Source: Acidobacteriota bacterium (lineage in GTDB: Bacteria; Acidobacteriota; Terriglobia; Terriglobales; Acidobacteriaceae). From it: a DNA stretch of 64,000 bases. The stretch is from the NCBI GenBank assembly GCA_021803035.1, contig JAJZME010000074.1, positions 32,257-96,256 of the forward strand. The letters are read 5' to 3'. A model generated the notes under the pieces. It was not told the DNA's origin. It saw only the letters and a list, made by a program, of their open reading frames with translations, and did not search any database. Shown in pieces: positions 1 through 7,727 of this stretch. Positions within the stretch are counted from its first letter, which is position 1, and each line of letters starts with the position of its first letter. A program made the position numbers and the translations under genes.

Positions 1-237
1 GTGGGCGAAGATATTCGCGGGCAGAACGGTATCGCCGCGCAGGTTTTTGCGGCCATCCGGCACATCAACGTGCGCATGATCTCGCAGGGAGCAAGCGAGA
101 TCAACATGAGTTTCATGATCGAGGAAGACGACGCCGATGAAGCCGTGCGCTCGCTGCACGCGGCGTTCTTCAAGGATCCCGATCCGGCGATTTTTGACGT
201 CGAAGCGAGAAAGCAGCTTTTAGCTTCCAGCTCCTAG
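1..237 (+). CDS. lysC: Aspartate kinase, C-terminal ACT region (partial)
   Basis: Only the last 78 residues are in the window; the gene starts upstream of position 1. The fragment matches the second ACT domain of monofunctional aspartokinases: an IAAQVFAAI helix, then VRMISQGASEINMSF, where SQG(A/S)SE is the family hallmark of the allosteric domain. Aspartokinase phosphorylates L-aspartate, the first step to lysine, threonine and methionine, and lysine usually acts through this domain. dapB follows 143 bp downstream and dapA lies at 1971, so the context is diaminopimelate synthesis. The last codons (LLASSS) and the TAG stop lie inside a simple AGCTTCC-type repeat, so the original C-terminus may have been replaced by repeat sequence. 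Confidence 0.85.
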   Translation: MGEDIRGQNGIAAQVFAAIRHINVRMISQGASEINMSFMIEEDDADEAVRSLHAAFFKDPDPAIFDVEARKQLLASSS

Positions 238-376
238 CTTCCAGCCGGAGTAACCACGAACCTGGTTGCCTCATCCTTGTCTGTCCGCCAAAGGTGGAGA
301 GAATGCATCGGTGGCCACCAAGACTCACCACCCATCCTCTTTTTGCTAGGAGCTAGAAGCTAGCGGCTAGGAGCTG
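215..376. repeat. Inverted AGCTTCTAGCTCC-type simple repeat
   Basis: Left copy 215-245 is built from tagcttccagctcctagc units; right copy 345-376 contains gctaggagctagaagcta. Positions 221-238 and the reverse complement of 345-362 match at 17 of 18 bases. The arms are about 105 bases apart between lysC and dapB, and the left arm includes the lysC stop codon. A related string, cagctctcagctttcagct, occurs at 63752-63770. Confidence 0.6.
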
Positions 377-380
377 ATTC

Positions 381-1058
381 ATGCTGATTCTCATCCTTGG
401 CCGGGGAAAGACCGGCAGCCTGGTGGCGCAGATTGCGCGGGAGCGCGGCCACGGCGTACGCACGCTCGACATCGACGAAAACCTGCACGCCTCGGCGCTG
501 ACCGCGCCCAGCCTGGCGGGCGTGGATGTGGTGGTGGACTTCACCACTCCGGAGGCCGCGGTCGAGAACATGCGCGCCGTGCTCTCGGTGGGCGGGCACA
601 TGGTGGTGGGCACCACCGGCTGGTATGCGCATGTCGAAGAGATGAAGGCTCTGGCCATCAAGCGCGGCGGCGGGCTCCTCTACGGAACCAATTTTTCTCT
701 CGGCGTGCAAAAGCTCTTCCGGCTGACGGCCGAGCTGGCCCGGCTCGAAGGCTATGCATTTTCCATCGACGAGACGCATCACACCTCCAAACTCGACGCG
801 CCCTCGGGCACCGCGCTGACGCTGAAGGAGATCATTCAGTCGGTGCGTCCCGGCATTGAGGTTCCCATCGCGTCGCACCGCATCGGTGACGCCAAGGGCG
901 AGCACGTCGTGACTGCCAGGAGCGATCACGACACGCTGGAGCTGCGCCACGACGCGCAGAGCCGCCGCGGCTTTGCCCTGGGCGCGGTGCGCGGCGCCGA
1001 ATGGCTGGCCGGAAAATCGGGCGCCTGGGAGTTCCGCGAGATCTTCGACCAGATATAG
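381..1058 (+). CDS. dapB: 4-hydroxy-tetrahydrodipicolinate reductase
   Basis: 225 residues. Catalyses the NAD(P)H-dependent reduction of 4-hydroxy-tetrahydrodipicolinate in the diaminopimelate/lysine pathway. The N-terminus has a shortened nucleotide-binding loop (LGRGKTGSLVAQ, residues 6-17), then a VVVDFTTPEA segment and GTTGW, both typical of DapB. The substrate and catalytic signature ETHHTSKLDAPSGTA (about residues 132-146) carries the His-His pair and the Lys of the active site. The protein is somewhat shorter than the 240-270 residues usual for enterobacterial DapB, as is common in other phyla. It lies between lysC and dapA. The ATG at 381 directly follows the inverted simple repeat, so no clear Shine-Dalgarno site is seen. 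Confidence 0.95.
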   Translation: MLILILGRGKTGSLVAQIARERGHGVRTLDIDENLHASALTAPSLAGVDVVVDFTTPEAAVENMRAVLSVGGHMVVGTTGWYAHVEEMKALAIKRGGGLLYGTNFSLGVQKLFRLTAELARLEGYAFSIDETHHTSKLDAPSGTALTLKEIIQSVRPGIEVPIASHRIGDAKGEHVVTARSDHDTLELRHDAQSRRGFALGAVRGAEWLAGKSGAWEFREIFDQI

Positions 1059-1073
1059 TGCCGGCCGCCGCCG

Positions 1074-1841
1074 CTATTTGCTGGCCGACACTCTGTGCAC
1101 CCTGGCCGGCAGCTTCAAAAATTGCGATGGAGGCAGAGCGCGCGGCGTCATGCGTGCCATCAGAATCGCACCCCGGAAATAGTATTTGTGGTTGATCCGC
1201 ATTCCCACTGACGAACGGCCCGGAAGCTGCGCCTTGAGCGTCAGCGGCCCTTCGCCCTGCAACTGGCCGTCCACGTAATTGCGCAGTTCCTTGCCGTTAT
1301 AAACAGCCGTCACCACATACCACCTGCCCAGCGGGTGCATCAGCTTGCAGTTCAGCAGCGTGCGGTGCTGCGTGCCCGATGCCGCAAAGCTGTCCAGGCA
1401 CCACTGCCCGTTGATCACGCGAACCTCGAAGAGCATCCGGTTGGTGGTATCCATGCCGGTGACGGGATTTTGCTCCTGGAGGTCAAAGAACCGCTGTGCG
1501 AACGGCCCGCCGTCGGGCCGGAAGATCACTTCCCACGTATACGTCGAGGCTCCGGCCAGCGGATGCTCGGGGACAATCAGCCCGTCGTTGACGCCGTTGA
1601 ACCAGACCGCCTTCCCATAGGGCGTTGCGATCACGCGCGGATGCCCGAAGACCTGCGTCTTCAGTCCGTCGATTTTGTGGATATTGTCGAAGCGCCAGAT
1701 CCGGGTCTGCGGAACTGCGGCGGCGGCGCTTTCCGCCTTTGCCTTCCCGGCTTGTCCCGCCGCCGCCCGCACTCCGATCAGCAGCACGCAAGCCAACAAC
1801 AACGCAATAGAACTGCGGCACTTCCGCTTCATCCGACGCAT
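1074..1841 (-). CDS. Secreted LamG/concanavalin-A-like fold protein
   Basis: 255 residues. The N-terminus (MRRMKRKCRSS followed by a hydrophobic run ending near AAAGQA) is a Sec-type signal peptide, so the product is exported. The rest reads as a LamG-like jelly-roll domain: WFNGVNDGLIVPEHPLAG, TWEVIFRPDGGPFAQRFFDL and WYVVTAVYNGKELRNYVDG are the strands and turns expected in such carbohydrate-binding or structural sandwiches. No catalytic module is fused to it. A good GGAGGAAG ribosome-binding site precedes the ATG. It converges on dapB and diverges from dapA. The substrate cannot be named; a role in polysaccharide binding at the surface is only an inference from the fold. Confidence 0.7.
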   Translation of the reverse strand: MRRMKRKCRSSIALLLACVLLIGVRAAAGQAGKAKAESAAAAVPQTRIWRFDNIHKIDGLKTQVFGHPRVIATPYGKAVWFNGVNDGLIVPEHPLAGASTYTWEVIFRPDGGPFAQRFFDLQEQNPVTGMDTTNRMLFEVRVINGQWCLDSFAASGTQHRTLLNCKLMHPLGRWYVVTAVYNGKELRNYVDGQLQGEGPLTLKAQLPGRSSVGMRINHKYYFRGAILMARMTPRALPPSQFLKLPARVHRVSASK

Positions 1842-1970
1842 AGCTTCCTCCTGGGGCTTGGGTTCAATTTTCCATGCTACAGCAGGCGGCGGGCGCCCGA
1901 GCCTGGCGGCGCATATCTGTCTGGCGCTGGCGTGGGAAGGGATGCCTGGTTCGTTATAAACTCATCTGTT

Positions 1971-2897
1971 ATGGAAACGACAGGTTGCGGAACAGCGATC
2001 GTTACGCCATTCCGGGCGGACGGATCGATCGACGAGCCAGCGCTGTGGTCGCTGGCAAACTGGCAGGTCGAATCCGGCATCGACTTTCTGGTCGCGTGCG
2101 GATCCACGGGCGAAGCCGCCACGCTCGACGAGGAGGAATGGCTGCGCGCCGTGCGCATCGTGGTGGAGGCGGCCGCCGGCCGCGTGCCGGTATGGGCCGG
2201 CTGCACGCACAACTCCACACGCGCGCTGGTGCGCCAGGCAACCTTGCTGCGCAACATTCACGGCGTGGATGCCGTGCTTTCCGCCAATCCCTATTACAAC
2301 AAGCCCACGCAGGAGGGCCAGTTCCAGCACTTCATGGCGCTGGCCAAGGCCGTCTATCCGTTGCCCGTCTGCGTTTACAACGTGCCCGGACGAACCGCCG
2401 CCAACCTTGAACCGGCCACGGTGCTGCGCCTGGCCACCGAGGCCCGTAACATCCAGGCCATCAAGGAGGCCAGCGGCAAGGTGACGCAGATTGCCGAGCT
2501 GGTGCACACGCTGCCGCGCGGCTTCAAAATCTTCTCGGGCGACGACAACCTGGCGCTGGCCGCCATCGGCGTCGGCGCACACGGGCTCATCAGCGTGGCC
2601 TCCAATGAAGCTCCCGCCGAGGTCGGCCGCATGATCCGCGCCGCGCTGCTCAACGACTGGACGCAGGCCCGCGAGATCGAGCGCAAATATGCGCGGCTCT
2701 TCGAGGCCAACTTCTGGGAGTCGAATCCCGGCCCGGTGAAGACCGTGCTCAACCTGATGGGCAAATGCGCGGACCATGTGCGCCTGCCGCTGGTTCCTCC
2801 CGCGGCCGGCACACACGCCCGGCTGGAACGCCTGGCCGGCGAACTGGGGCTGCTCAAATACGCTCCGTCGCCGGAAGGCGGCGTGGGGCTCTTCTAA
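1971..2897 (+). CDS. dapA: 4-hydroxy-tetrahydrodipicolinate synthase
   Basis: 308 residues. Condenses pyruvate with aspartate semialdehyde, the committed step to diaminopimelate and lysine. The TIM-barrel signatures are clear: the N-terminal GTAIVTPF, CGSTGEAATLDEEEW (residues about 43-57), ANPYYNKPTQEG carrying the active-site Tyr, VPGRTAANL, and QAIKEASG with the Schiff-base lysine. The ATG at 1971 starts METTGCGTAIVTPF, which matches where the family begins; in-frame codons upstream overlap the divergent LamG gene and are not credible. With lysC and dapB nearby it forms a loose lysine cluster, although the LamG gene interrupts the order. Confidence 0.95.
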   Translation: METTGCGTAIVTPFRADGSIDEPALWSLANWQVESGIDFLVACGSTGEAATLDEEEWLRAVRIVVEAAAGRVPVWAGCTHNSTRALVRQATLLRNIHGVDAVLSANPYYNKPTQEGQFQHFMALAKAVYPLPVCVYNVPGRTAANLEPATVLRLATEARNIQAIKEASGKVTQIAELVHTLPRGFKIFSGDDNLALAAIGVGAHGLISVASNEAPAEVGRMIRAALLNDWTQAREIERKYARLFEANFWESNPGPVKTVLNLMGKCADHVRLPLVPPAAGTHARLERLAGELGLLKYAPSPEGGVGLF

Positions 2898-2910
2898 GGC
2901 TGGTTGCCCG

Positions 2911-3276
2911 TCAGTCGCCGTTTACAATGCGCGATGCGCGGCCATAGGAGCCCAGATTGAAGGCATTGGCGTAGCCCATGGCGTTCAGCTTCTTTTTGGC
3001 CGCTCCGCTGCGCATGCCGCTGTGGCAGTGCAGCAGAAGAATCTGGCTCTTGTCCTTCACGCGGCGCGGCAGGCTGGATTCAATCTGGTCGAGCGGCAGA
3101 TTGATGGCGCGGGGCAAGTGGCCGGAGCTGAATTCGTGCGGGGTACGCACGTCGATGATCAGGGCACCGTCTTTCAGGTGCGCCCGGGCTGCGCTTTCGT
3201 CGATCTGGCCCGAGCGCGTGATGATATAAAAAAGAATTACGACAACCGCAAAAACGGCGATGGCGATCCAATGCAT
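2911..3276 (-). CDS. Membrane-anchored rhodanese-like protein
   Basis: 121 residues. It begins with a single transmembrane helix (HWIAIAVFAVVVILFYIIT, residues 2-20), followed by one rhodanese domain. The domain shows LIIDVRTPHEFSSGHLPRAINLP and the active-site loop HCHSGMRSG, in which the CxxGxR pattern keeps the catalytic cysteine. Single-domain rhodaneses of this type transfer sulfane sulfur. The start is the ATG at 3276, giving MHWIAIAV; a longer upstream reading adds a non-conserved proline-rich segment. It ends 13 bases from the dapA stop, convergent with it. The molybdopterin oxidoreductase lies directly upstream on the same strand with 49 bases between them, so co-transcription is possible. 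Confidence 0.85.
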   Translation of the reverse strand: MHWIAIAVFAVVVILFYIITRSGQIDESAARAHLKDGALIIDVRTPHEFSSGHLPRAINLPLDQIESSLPRRVKDKSQILLLHCHSGMRSGAAKKKLNAMGYANAFNLGSYGRASRIVNGD

Positions 3277-3325
3277 ATCTTCTAGCTTACCGTTTTTCCA
3301 CTTGCCTTCGCATCCGCGCCTTGCT

Positions 3326-5494
3326 TCAGGCCCTGGCCACTTCCACCAGCACTGAATAGAAGGTTGCCCCGGCGCCCAGGTCGGTGAGACGTTCGCTGGT
3401 GAGCGCATTCACGTTTCCGCCGTCGGGGTGCAGCTTGGCCCAGTCCAGCCGCGCGGCCACTACGCCGCGGGGTACGCTGCCGTTGATCCGTGCCAGCAGC
3501 CGCAGCGAGCCGCGATCATTGAAGACGCGCACCGGGTCGCCGTCAGCGATGCCGCGGGGCCGGGCGTCATCGGCGTGCATCTCCAGGAGCCCGCCGCAGC
3601 GCGCTTCCATCTTGCGATGGCCTTCGAGGTGAGCGAAGGTGGAGTTCATGTAGTTGTCGGCCTTGCGGCTGAGGAATTCCAGCGGATAGCGTGCCGCGGC
3701 TTTGCCCCAGCGCGATTCCTCGGCCGGGTGGAAGGCCGGAAGCGGATCGAGGCCGGCGGCGGCCAGCTCCTCGGAGTAGAACTCGATCTTGCCCGAAGGC
3801 GTGGGAACCGTGCCCGATGCATAGGGCTGGAAGGGCTGCTGCGCGGGATCGCAATGGAAGGCGAGCGGGATGTGGCCCTGCTCCTCCAGGTCTTCCAGCG
3901 TGATGTGCTCCATCGCGGGGTTTGTGGAGCGGCCGTCAGGACCGATGCCGAGCGCCTGGCGGATCATCTCTTCCGGCGTATCGCGGAAGCAGGCTTCAGG
4001 AAAGCCCATGCGCTGCGCCAGTTGGCCGAAGAGCCAGACATTCGGCCGCGCCTCGCCCGGCGGCTCGATGGCCTGGCGGGAGAGCTGCACAAAGTAGTGG
4101 CCGTAAGCGCCCTGCACGTCGGTGTGCTCCAGAAAGGTTGTTGCCGGCAGGATGTAGTCGGCGTAGTCCGTGGTGTCGGTGAAGAACAGTTCGTGGACCA
4201 CAGTGAACAGATCCTGGCGCGCCAGCCCGCGGCGCACGGCGTTCTGGTTGGGCGCCACGGCGCCGGGGTTGGAGTTGTAGACAAAGAGCGCCTTGACCGG
4301 CGGCCCATCATGCGGCGTTGTTCCCAGCCCGGTGAGCGCGCGCCCCAGGTTGGACATGTTGACGAGCCGTGCTGGCCGGCCGAGCGGCGAGGCCAGCGCG
4401 AGATCGGGCCGATCGAGCGCCTGCCGGTTCCAGGCGAAACCGCCCGAAGTGGAAAGCTGCGCGCCGCCGCCGCGATATTTCCATGCGCCGGTGAGCGCTG
4501 GCAGCATGGCGATGGCGCGCGCCGCCGTGCCGCCGTTTTCGCACCGCTGCACGCCGTAGTTCATGCGCAGGGCGGCGGGTTGCGTGGTGGCGTACTCGCG
4601 CGCAAGCTGTTCGACTTCGGCCGCCGTCATGCCCGTCCATGCGGCCACACGCTCGGGCGTGTACTCCCGCGCGCGCTCGGCAAGCTGCTCGCTGCCGTGC
4701 GTCATTGCGGCGATGTAGGCGCGGTCTTCAAGGCCCTCGTTGAGAATGACGTGCATCATCCCCAGCGCCAGCGCGGCGTCGGTGCCGGGGCGGATGGGGA
4801 TGTGCCAGTCGGCCAGCGCGGCGGTGCGCGTGCGGTAGGGATCAATGACGATGAGCCGGGCGCCGTTGCGGCGGGCCTGCTCAATCATCGGCCACAGATG
4901 AATGTTGTTGCCGTGGATGTTGGCGCCCCAGGCAAGGATCAGCCGGGCCAGACGGAAGTCCTCCGAAACCATGCCGAGCTTCCTGCCGTAGACCAGATTC
5001 CAGGCCACGCCGCCGGCTTCAGAGCAGATGGTGCGATCAAGCCGGCTTGCGCCCAGACGGTGAAAGAAGCGGCGATCCATGGAGCCGTAGCCAAGCACGC
5101 CGATGGTGCCGGCGTAGCTGTAAGGCAGGATCGACTCGGGACCGTGCGTGTCGGCAATTTGCTTTAGCCGCGCGGCGATTGCATCCAGGGCTTCGTCCCA
5201 GCTCACGCGCTCGAAGACATCGTGCTCGCGCCCGCGGGGCTGCGGGCCTTTGGGCGCGCCGGGCTTGCGCTTGAGCGGATAGAGGATGCGCTCGGGCGCG
5301 TAGACGCGATCGAGATATTTAGCCACCTTGCCACACAGAAAGCCCTGCGTGAAGGGATGCGCGGGATCGCCCTGCACTTTAACGGCGCGGCCTTCGGCGT
5401 TGACGGTCACCAACACGCCGCAGGAGTCGGGGCAGTCGTGCGAACAGACCGTGTGGATCACGCGGAGGGCCGGGGACGTTGCGGCATGGGACAT
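3326..5494 (-). CDS. Molybdopterin-dependent oxidoreductase (DMSO reductase family)
   Basis: 722 residues. The N-terminus carries an iron-sulfur motif (VCSHDCPDSCG, with a later Cys in GFLCGKV), as in formate dehydrogenase and nitrate reductase catalytic subunits. Then come the Mo-bisPGD domains: SILPYSYAGTIG, TICSEAGGVAWN, LILAWGANIHGNN, LIVIDPYRTRTA and a C-terminal molydop-binding domain. The Cys in TICSEAGG is a possible metal ligand, but this is not certain. There is no twin-arginine signal in the chosen start (MSHAATS), so it is probably cytoplasmic. No ferredoxin-like or membrane subunit is encoded beside it. The substrate cannot be read from the sequence; formate is one possibility. 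A longer start at 5599 is less likely. Confidence 0.85.
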   Translation of the reverse strand: MSHAATSPALRVIHTVCSHDCPDSCGVLVTVNAEGRAVKVQGDPAHPFTQGFLCGKVAKYLDRVYAPERILYPLKRKPGAPKGPQPRGREHDVFERVSWDEALDAIAARLKQIADTHGPESILPYSYAGTIGVLGYGSMDRRFFHRLGASRLDRTICSEAGGVAWNLVYGRKLGMVSEDFRLARLILAWGANIHGNNIHLWPMIEQARRNGARLIVIDPYRTRTAALADWHIPIRPGTDAALALGMMHVILNEGLEDRAYIAAMTHGSEQLAERAREYTPERVAAWTGMTAAEVEQLAREYATTQPAALRMNYGVQRCENGGTAARAIAMLPALTGAWKYRGGGAQLSTSGGFAWNRQALDRPDLALASPLGRPARLVNMSNLGRALTGLGTTPHDGPPVKALFVYNSNPGAVAPNQNAVRRGLARQDLFTVVHELFFTDTTDYADYILPATTFLEHTDVQGAYGHYFVQLSRQAIEPPGEARPNVWLFGQLAQRMGFPEACFRDTPEEMIRQALGIGPDGRSTNPAMEHITLEDLEEQGHIPLAFHCDPAQQPFQPYASGTVPTPSGKIEFYSEELAAAGLDPLPAFHPAEESRWGKAAARYPLEFLSRKADNYMNSTFAHLEGHRKMEARCGGLLEMHADDARPRGIADGDPVRVFNDRGSLRLLARINGSVPRGVVAARLDWAKLHPDGGNVNALTSERLTDLGAGATFYSVLVEVARA

Positions 5495-5624
5495 ACCGTC
5501 ATTGTATTTCGAATGTGGAGGAGGTGATTCGGCTTGCACACGATGGAGCTCGGGCAGCGGGCATGGGCAAAGAATCTTCCCGCAACGGCCGCGAATCAAA
5601 CGAGGACAAAGATTTTTCGATCCC

Positions 5625-6263
5625 GTGGAGAAACCTCCCTTGCCCCTGTCAGCTCATGAAACTCACCATCTGAAGCGCGCGCCCGAAATGGAGGGCGTGC
5701 TGCCTGTCTTTCACCATCGTTGGAGCCCGCGCTCGTTTGCCGACCGGGAGGTAGATCCGGCACTGCTGTCAAAGGTGTTTGAGGCGGCGAGGTGGGCGGC
5801 TTCCTGTTACAACGAACAGCCGTGGCGCTTTTTCGTGGGCATGCGCAACTCCAACACGTACAAGAAGATCTTCGACTCGCTTTCCGAGGCGAACCAGGCT
5901 TGGGCGCGCACGGCGCCGGTGTTGATGGTGGGCGCCACGCATGCCAAGTTCAGTCGCAACGGCGTGCCGAACCGCGTTGCGCTGTATGACCTGGGCGCGG
6001 CCGCTTCGTATCTGACGCTGCAGGCCGCTGCACTGGGGCTGGCTACGCACCAGATGGCGGGCTTCAACCTGGAGACGACGCGCCGCGCGTTGGCAATCCC
6101 GGAGGACTACATCATGGGCACCGCAATTGCGCTGGGATACCAGGGTGAACCGGCGGCACTGGCCAGTGAAGCGTTGCTTCGATCGGAGACCGCGCCCCGC
6201 ACCCGCAAGCCGCTGTCGGAGATTGTCTTGTCGGAGTGGGGCCAGGCGGCGAAGCTGAGCTGA
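5625..6263 (+). CDS. Nitroreductase-family flavoprotein
   Basis: About 212 residues from a GTG at 5625; an ATG at 5688 is an alternative. The sequence HHRWSPRSFADREVDPALL and AARWAASCYNEQPWRFFVG is the FMN-binding start of the nitroreductase fold (RRS-like loop, then the SxxNxQPW segment). The C-terminal part, GTAIALGYQGEPAAL, matches the family's last conserved strand. These enzymes use NAD(P)H and FMN to reduce nitro groups or quinones; the physiological substrate is unknown. The gene is divergent from the molybdopterin enzyme. The GTG is favoured because a short Pro-rich leader before the RRS loop is usual in this subgroup, but the gagga motif is 18 bases upstream and not ideal. Confidence 0.8.
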   Translation: MEKPPLPLSAHETHHLKRAPEMEGVLPVFHHRWSPRSFADREVDPALLSKVFEAARWAASCYNEQPWRFFVGMRNSNTYKKIFDSLSEANQAWARTAPVLMVGATHAKFSRNGVPNRVALYDLGAAASYLTLQAAALGLATHQMAGFNLETTRRALAIPEDYIMGTAIALGYQGEPAALASEALLRSETAPRTRKPLSEIVLSEWGQAAKLS

Positions 6264-6344
6264 CGCAGCATTCATCCCGGCTGGTTGCCGGTAGAGACGG
6301 GATGCGCGGCCGGCACGATAGAGTGAAAGCAGAGGCATCCCGCA

Positions 6345-7028
6345 TTGGCCAGTGAACCATCCCGCACGCGCCCGGCGGCGCGCAGAAGGCCGCGCAAAAC
6401 CGTGCGGCGGCGCGGCTTCGCGAGCTGGCTGCTGAAGCTTGCGGTGGCAGCAGCCGTAGCGGTGATGGCGCTGCTGGCCTGGGGCGATCTTGCCCGGCGG
6501 TTTGCGCCCGTTTCGAATACATCGCTGCAGCGCTGCGACGCCATTGTCGTGCTTGGCTCGCCCGCGGAATCGGACGGCAACCCAAGCCCCATTGAACTGG
6601 CAAGAACAACGGAGGCGGTGCGCGAGTATGAGCGCGGCGTGGCGCCGCGGCTGATCTTCACCGGCGGGGATGTCGCCAATCGCTTTGTGGAGGCGCGTGT
6701 GATGGCGCAAGTTGCCGAAGCGCAGGGGATTCCGGCAGCGGCCGTGGTGTTGGAGACGCACGCGCGGGACACAATCGAAAACGCCTGCTACGCGACAAGA
6801 ATCATGCAGGCACACGGGTGGAATTCGGCAGAGGTGGTCACCAGTCGCAGTCACGCGCCGCGCGCGGCAATGATCTTCAGCCGGATGCCGCTCAAGTGGC
6901 GCATGCATGTGGCGCCCTCGCTCGAACCGGAATCGACTCTGCAAAGAGATGTCCTGTCGCTGTGGGAGGACGCAAAGACGGCGCGGTATCTGGTGTGGGC
7001 GCGGCAGATGGAGCACTGCCAGCCGTAG
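6345..7028 (+). CDS. YdcF-like (DUF218) membrane protein
   Basis: 227 residues from a TTG at 6345. A basic N-terminus (residues 1-25) is followed by one transmembrane helix (LLKLAVAAAVAVMALLAWG). The DUF218 domain follows: CDAIVVLGSPAESDGNPSP, RLIFTGGDVANRFVEARVM, VVLETHARDTIENA and EVVTSRSHAPRAAMIF, the four motifs that define this family (ElyC/SanA/YdcF). Members are linked to envelope integrity and vancomycin sensitivity in enterobacteria, but no reaction is established. It ends 32 bases before the convergent MerR gene. The TTG start is inferred because no ATG or GTG in frame keeps the basic cap before the helix. Confidence 0.8.
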   Translation: MASEPSRTRPAARRRPRKTVRRRGFASWLLKLAVAAAVAVMALLAWGDLARRFAPVSNTSLQRCDAIVVLGSPAESDGNPSPIELARTTEAVREYERGVAPRLIFTGGDVANRFVEARVMAQVAEAQGIPAAAVVLETHARDTIENACYATRIMQAHGWNSAEVVTSRSHAPRAAMIFSRMPLKWRMHVAPSLEPESTLQRDVLSLWEDAKTARYLVWARQMEHCQP

Positions 7029-7060
7029 CCGGAGCGCGCATAATGCCGCAGGCGCGCGGA

Positions 7061-7546
7061 TCAGGATGGAAACAGCGAATCGGAAGCCGAGGGAAGCGCC
7101 GTCAGGCGGCTGCGGCGGCGCGGCAGATGCGGAACAGGCGAGGCAAGCAAGCCGGCAATCTCTCGCAGCTCGGCGCGGGCGCGGCCGACGGCCGCCGCCG
7201 CCGTATCGAGCCGCTGGGTTGCGTCGCCGGCTGGCTGCCGCGTGCCGGATTGCGGGCCGCGTTGGCGATGACCTTGTTCCAGTGCCTGACGGGCGCCGGA
7301 GAGCGTATATCCTTCGGCGTGAACCAGGCGCTTGATCTCCAGCGCCAACTCCACATCGCGCCGTCGATAGAGGCGCTGGCCGGTGCCGCTCTTGTTGGGC
7401 TTGAGCTGCGGAAACTGCGTCTCCCAAAAACGCAGAACATAGGTCTCCACATCGCAGATGCGGGCGACGTCTCCAATCTTGAAGTAGAGACGGTCAGGGA
7501 TCACCGGTGTTTCAACAACGCGCTTGCGGGAAAGCTGTGTAGCCAT
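7061..7546 (-). CDS. MerR-family transcriptional regulator
   Basis: 161 residues. The N-terminal winged-helix domain is clear: YFKIGDVARICDVETYVLRFWETQFPQL, then the wing GQRLYRRRDVELALEIKRLVHAEGYTL and GARQAL. This layout (RFWE in helix 2 and a Tyr-Arg-Arg wing) is that of the orphan MerR group often found next to ihfA or ribosomal genes rather than metal sensors. No cysteine cluster is present, so metal sensing is unlikely. The C-terminal 60 residues are Arg/Ala-rich and low in information. The ATG at 7546 (MATQLSRKR) is preferred over one at 7609. It is convergent with the YdcF-like gene; its targets cannot be inferred. Confidence 0.85.
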   Translation of the reverse strand: MATQLSRKRVVETPVIPDRLYFKIGDVARICDVETYVLRFWETQFPQLKPNKSGTGQRLYRRRDVELALEIKRLVHAEGYTLSGARQALEQGHRQRGPQSGTRQPAGDATQRLDTAAAAVGRARAELREIAGLLASPVPHLPRRRSRLTALPSASDSLFPS

Positions 7547-7727
7547 ATTGGCAGCGAGGAGGCGGCGGCCACAGGCCGCAAGCCTGGCTCTTAAGGCAGT
7601 ATAGGCCACATTTTCGGCAGCTTGTGCAGCACCGGGCCGGACAAGGCACCATATTGGTCACCGGAAGCTAAGCGCTTTGGTCACCAGGAGAAACCGCTGC
7701 ATGTCCTCGCCCGCCGTTGGCGGCCGC

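Noticed and set aside
1335..1970. A much longer start for dapA
   Set aside because: The added N-terminus overlaps the divergent LamG gene and has no similarity to DapA; the ATG at 1971 fits the family.
3428..5167. Long plus-strand open frame opposite the molybdopterin enzyme
   Set aside because: It is the complement of a clearly conserved gene, with Arg/Gly-rich sequence and no domain.
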